NCBI GenBank assembly: GCA_905235325.1
Contig: CAJOLE010000021.1
Location: 1-34,022 of the forward strand
DNA length: 34,022 bases
From: an uncultured Prevotella sp.
GTDB taxonomy: Bacteria > Bacteroidota > Bacteroidia > Bacteroidales > Bacteroidaceae
Direction: 5' to 3'
The notes below the pieces were generated by a model. That model was not told the origin of the DNA. It saw only the letters and a program-made list of their open reading frames with translations, and did not search any database. The translations under genes were made by a program, and so were the position numbers. This document shows positions 32,201-34,022 of this stretch, one piece after another. How positions within the stretch are numbered: the stretch's first letter is position 1; every line of letters begins with the position of its first letter.

Positions 32201-33111
32201 GCACCATCCCTGACGGCATCATCCTCATACAGTACAATGTCAGCTTTCAAGTCGTTGACTTGGCTGTAGTCATAAACCAAATACGTGTTGCCAGTGCTGA
32301 ATGTGCGAGGGCTAAGTTCGCCAATATCAACTTTCTGCGTCGTAAACTCATAGTTCATGAAGCTTGTGCCTTCGGAAGAGACTTCTTGCGGAGTCAAAGG
32401 GGCAACATTTTCCACGAAATCAGCCTCAGCCGTAAAAAAGATCTTGAATGACTTGATGGTGATACCATAGAAGCCAGTGGTAGTATGACGTAAAACAAAA
32501 TAGAGGATATTACCCATGTCGTCGGAACTTGTCGATTCTCTCTTAATGACATATTCTTTCGTGTCATTATTCGTCCCATTAGTGTAACCTGGCATCACGT
32601 CGGCTTGAGCCAATGCGTGTGTTTCGTCGAAGTCAGCCCCTGTCTCATAGAATCTTTTTTCTATAGCCACCCGTCGTCCTCCACTGACATCATTCCGGCC
32701 AATTTGCATACCGTTGACCGTTGAGCCGTCAAGATTGTTCAGCAAGGTTAATTCATATCCTGTCATACGGAAACCTTTGGGCAGCGAGACTGTCCAATAG
32801 CAATCAGCGGCACTGCCTCCCATGACAACAATCTGGCTGTTGTAAGTACACATATTGCCGGCTGGGTTAGCCAACTGCTTTCCCTCTGTAAGGTCAGGAT
32901 AGTCTGATACGTTGAACGTGAGAGCCAGCTGTTCGTGTTGCCACATGGATGACCAGCCGCGCTGAACGCCTATCTCGTCGTAACCACCTGCCACACCAGC
33001 AAGCATTGCTCCCGTTGAAGGACTGATAGTGACACTGCTTGACTGCGCCATCAGCCCAATGGGCAATAGAAGTAGTAAGCTCAATAGAGCACAAAATGAT
33101 AGTTTTCTCAT
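29275..33111 (-). CDS. 1278-residue secreted protein of unknown function
   Basis: The signal peptide is clear (MRKLSFCALLSLLLLLPIGLMAQ). The body is rich in Thr, Asn, Tyr and Asp, with many beta-strand-like segments and few Cys, as in surface adhesin-like proteins. No enzyme motif was recognised. The final 80 residues (about 1200-1278: SFDEPDDDATGID, then ISIYSANGTLAAKV and LPSGLYVVNNVKIGVK) look like a Prevotella C-terminal domain related in style to type-IX-secretion sorting tails. Sequence variety and lower GC suggest an accessory gene. It is first in an operon with the 54-residue peptide. A weak promoter (TAGAACTTTGC) lies at 33158-33168. Cell-surface adhesion or binding is a guess. Confidence 0.8.
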   Translation of the reverse strand: MRKLSFCALLSLLLLLPIGLMAQSSSVTISPSTGAMLAGVAGGYDEIGVQRGWSSMWQHEQLALTFNVSDYPDLTEGKQLANPAGNMCTYNSQIVVMGGSAADCYWTVSLPKGFRMTGYELTLLNNLDGSTVNGMQIGRNDVSGGRRVAIEKRFYETGADFDETHALAQADVMPGYTNGTNNDTKEYVIKRESTSSDDMGNILYFVLRHTTTGFYGITIKSFKIFFTAEADFVENVAPLTPQEVSSEGTSFMNYEFTTQKVDIGELSPRTFSTGNTYLVYDYSQVNDLKADIVLYEDDAVRDGAVGENGLRGITATRNGDNYYYALKNNVYYVEAPTNAKTQNDKNVNIAYRITGARIKYNYGQAEEQHQYVYNDSREETTTEGPFDVSLIYYNRYNTYLNADGGAQTGSGYPVIWDGTYIRSAQDNGDRYLTDTRTYNNGSRYAEFTNDKTKAKKLTRDGNYFYYTEGTTRYYLRCTGDGGFRFQNNTGSLGTIVQASGGNTVTFTHTETIYEEKEVTIPAFTPSDYTIKVFKTTEPTTPQAGAYAANDYIEEVQVSAANTSGEILLENLNNDAIKFEITGLPEGRKALVTVELSMQPLNPYISRLDIVCHDPNLELTESLRKTMTQTFVSEDFAVRGGEFIFYVPVGFDNKVDENGNIVEVEQACTFTFENLNHSYGDNTYYDGSGTGHARYYLVRSKYEQENPSAYGSNPDADYKDKILAIISGTKKFKFSNAEDLDHSSTSASNVKYEEYPFSVATYQAQGGEFKELTLKNGENDIRYLFTADETRYNIAPTTTTEHRSYAFYTMNIQLITRTYQPRHEWVKVYDSTFYLEDGAEVTKPMYGLKLLTDQIDGKYGYLTSDQINRILNNNDDASYYGGEYTPTNDRPADITNKKQVLYIDASELQAVVYKSVVEEGAEPDLIQIRNQIGENGLFFLPEGVTFNADNFAYKSGSNFRTGENIILKDKCPFYSPYTITVSSPHYATYTRNITDNRYGKDALASIFLPFTLSLTDGKHTNDDGSCAFTVSQLNKGTNDVVEISNKNAADDYGIAYFKPLTAETTEANRPYMIKVEGEDVPADENISFIATQTGATINATPNTAEVITGTNFTGKLIKGDETEVKFNNQTTTFTNYGTFSGTNYDRTDNNVFYFANNMYHNLSDLLRKYNLLVYPFRGIYRYPKGTTSRDFSLKNIEVSFDEPDDDATGIDGNWKSEADLMIRTDKGSMTVTATKAQEISIYSANGTLAAKVNMQGGDTQTVNLPSGLYVVNNVKIGVK

Positions 33112-33405
33112 ATGTTATTAGTTGGTAAGTTATTTCGACTAACAAGTCTTTTTAACCTGCAAAGTTCTAAAATAATTCCAAAACAGCGCAACGTATTAAC
33201 AGTAAATAACCAAATTGAGGTATTTCTTGATACAAGTCAAGGCGATAGGATGTTCCGTACAGTTCGGTTGAAATCTGATTTTATCTTTTCAAGTTTCGCA
33301 TTCGCTCCGCTCGGCTTTGCCGCTTCGCTTGCGAAGAACTCCTTACTCAACTTGCGAAAGTTGAGTTATTATAGCTTAAATGAAATGTTTCTTCGATGGC
33401 AATAT
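33112..33405. other. Spacer with promoter remnant and dispersed hairpin repeat
   Basis: There is no supported gene. 33158-33168 holds the weak promoter for the large secreted protein. 33298-33366 holds nested inverted repeats: CGGC-TTT-GCCG (33311-33321), CTTCGC-TT-GCGAAG (33323-33336) and ACTCAACTT-GCGA-AAGTTGAGT (33345-33366, a stem with a GNRA-type tetraloop). The plus-strand reading frame through it (FSSFAFAPLGFAASLAKN) looks like a peptide I associate with many unrelated Prevotella annotations, so I treat it as a dispersed repeat rather than coding. Confidence 0.5.
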
Positions 33406-33432
33406 AAAACTGTGACAGCCCGTCGCAGTTTT
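33406..33432 (-). terminator. Terminator after ATPase-like gene
   Basis: AAAACTGTGAC (33406-33416) pairs with GTCGCAGTTTT (33422-33432), one G-T wobble, 5-base loop. On the minus strand it begins 8 bases after the ATPase-like stop and ends in TTTTATATT. Confidence 0.7.
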
Positions 33433-33439
33433 ATCAATT

Positions 33440-34022
33440 TTATAGCTCGAACAAATCGTCCAATTTAACCTCCGCTTGGATGTCGCCCCAATATTCATTA
33501 CGGGTCAGTCCATCAGTGGTAACCATGATGGAGTGAATGGCTTTCTTGGTGCCTGTTACGGTCTGGAAAACATTTCGTTTACGGGCAAGTTCACCTGCGT
33601 AATCGGAAGTAATGGTGTATGATTCCTTCGAGTATTTCATTTCGCATACATCTATGATTCCATCACTACGGTCTATAAGTAGGTCAATCTGAACTCCAGA
33701 CCTGCCGAGGCTCTCATCTGGTAAGCAACGCCATGCATATTCATTTGTCAGTATTCCGCTGATACCAAGTTTCTTTTTAATCTGGTCAACATGCCATAGG
33801 CAAGTACGCTCAAATGCCAAACCGCACCAAGTGTTATACTTTGGTGTTCCCAACATTGATCTCCAATAGTTTGAGCCTTGACGTACTCCGTCTATGTATT
33901 CGTAATAGAATAATGTATAATGGTCTATCAGCTGGAAGATGTCCGATTTTGTCCGATACCCCATCATGGTATAACTTCTAATGAAGCCACACCATTCCAA
34001 ATCTTTCAGAATGTCAGAGAAC
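33440..34022 (-). CDS. AAA-type ATPase with PD-(D/E)XK-like C-terminal domain (partial)
   Basis: Only the last 193 residues or so are present; the reading frame is open to the window edge at 34022, so the N-terminal ATPase part lies outside. The visible part begins with a winged-helix segment (DILKDLEWCGFIRSY), then YQLIDHYTLFYYEYI-like text, WCGLAFERTCLWHVDQIKKKLGISG, and a nuclease-like core GVQIDLLIDRSDGIIDVCEMKYSKESY with D-x3-D and E-M-K spacing typical of PD-(D/E)XK folds. This matches the C-terminus of the archaeal-type ATPase/DUF234 family common in Bacteroidales. The function of these proteins is not established; roles in mobile elements or toxin-like systems have been suggested. It has its own terminator. 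Confidence 0.8.
   Translation of the reverse strand, partial: FSDILKDLEWCGFIRSYTMMGYRTKSDIFQLIDHYTLFYYEYIDGVRQGSNYWRSMLGTPKYNTWCGLAFERTCLWHVDQIKKKLGISGILTNEYAWRCLPDESLGRSGVQIDLLIDRSDGIIDVCEMKYSKESYTITSDYAGELARKRNVFQTVTGTKKAIHSIMVTTDGLTRNEYWGDIQAEVKLDDLFEL

Noticed and set aside
33112..33468. 118-codon plus-strand frame between the secreted protein and the ATPase
   Set aside because: It spans a promoter, hairpins and a terminator; the peptide looks like a translated dispersed repeat.

Overview
The window looks like chromosome of a member of the Bacteroidales, most likely a gut or rumen Prevotellaceae (Prevotella/Segatella/Xylanibacter type). The reasons are Bacteroidota-type -7 boxes (TAnnTTTG) upstream of many genes, a SusC/SusD pair with a DUF6377-type regulator, Prevotella-style C-terminal tails on secreted proteins, and intergenic spaces filled with short dispersed repeats. 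This is from reading alone; no database search was possible. No tRNA, rRNA, CRISPR array, transposase or integrase was found.

Layout. 1-411 is a repeat-filled spacer. 412-9671 is mostly core genome: trxA and a small acidic protein, a large secreted zinc metalloprotease, a hotdog thioesterase, a MerR-family regulator followed by a probable hydrolase remnant, alaS, a bile-acid:sodium-symporter-family transporter, a phosphopantetheinyl transferase and a helix-hairpin-helix (DUF4332-like) protein. 9672-10252 is a second repeat-filled spacer holding a 263-bp segment with inverted-repeat ends. 10253-15509 carries rhaD and an RND efflux pump pair (adaptor plus inner-membrane pump) with no outer-membrane channel gene.

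15623-27907 is a polysaccharide utilization locus. In order it holds a membrane-anchored DUF6377 regulator, a SusC-like transporter, a SusD-like lipoprotein, a surface glycan-binding lipoprotein with two copies of a carbohydrate-binding-like module, a GH16 endo-beta-glucanase fused to a SusE/F-type (DUF5121-like) domain, and a GH3 exo-beta-glucosidase. Together they predict use of a beta-1,3- or mixed-linkage beta-glucan: GH16 cuts the chain outside the cell or at its surface, SusCD and the binding protein capture and import oligosaccharides, and GH3 finishes them. A strong terminator separates the SusCD/binding-protein genes from GH16.

27964-34022 is accessory DNA with lower GC. A compact three-gene operon, DUF3791-like / DUF3990-like (ADP-ribosyltransferase fold) / DUF3791-like, has 4-base start-stop overlaps and sits between two 32-bp palindromes that differ by one base. 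It is the best candidate here for an under-described toxin-antitoxin or defence module. Next come a 54-residue acidic peptide gene with an unusually strong Shine-Dalgarno site, a 1278-residue secreted protein of unknown function, and the C-terminal part of an AAA-ATPase/PD-(D/E)XK protein that runs off the end of the window.

Several promoters place the -7 box only 4-10 bases before the start codon, which predicts leaderless or near-leaderless mRNAs.
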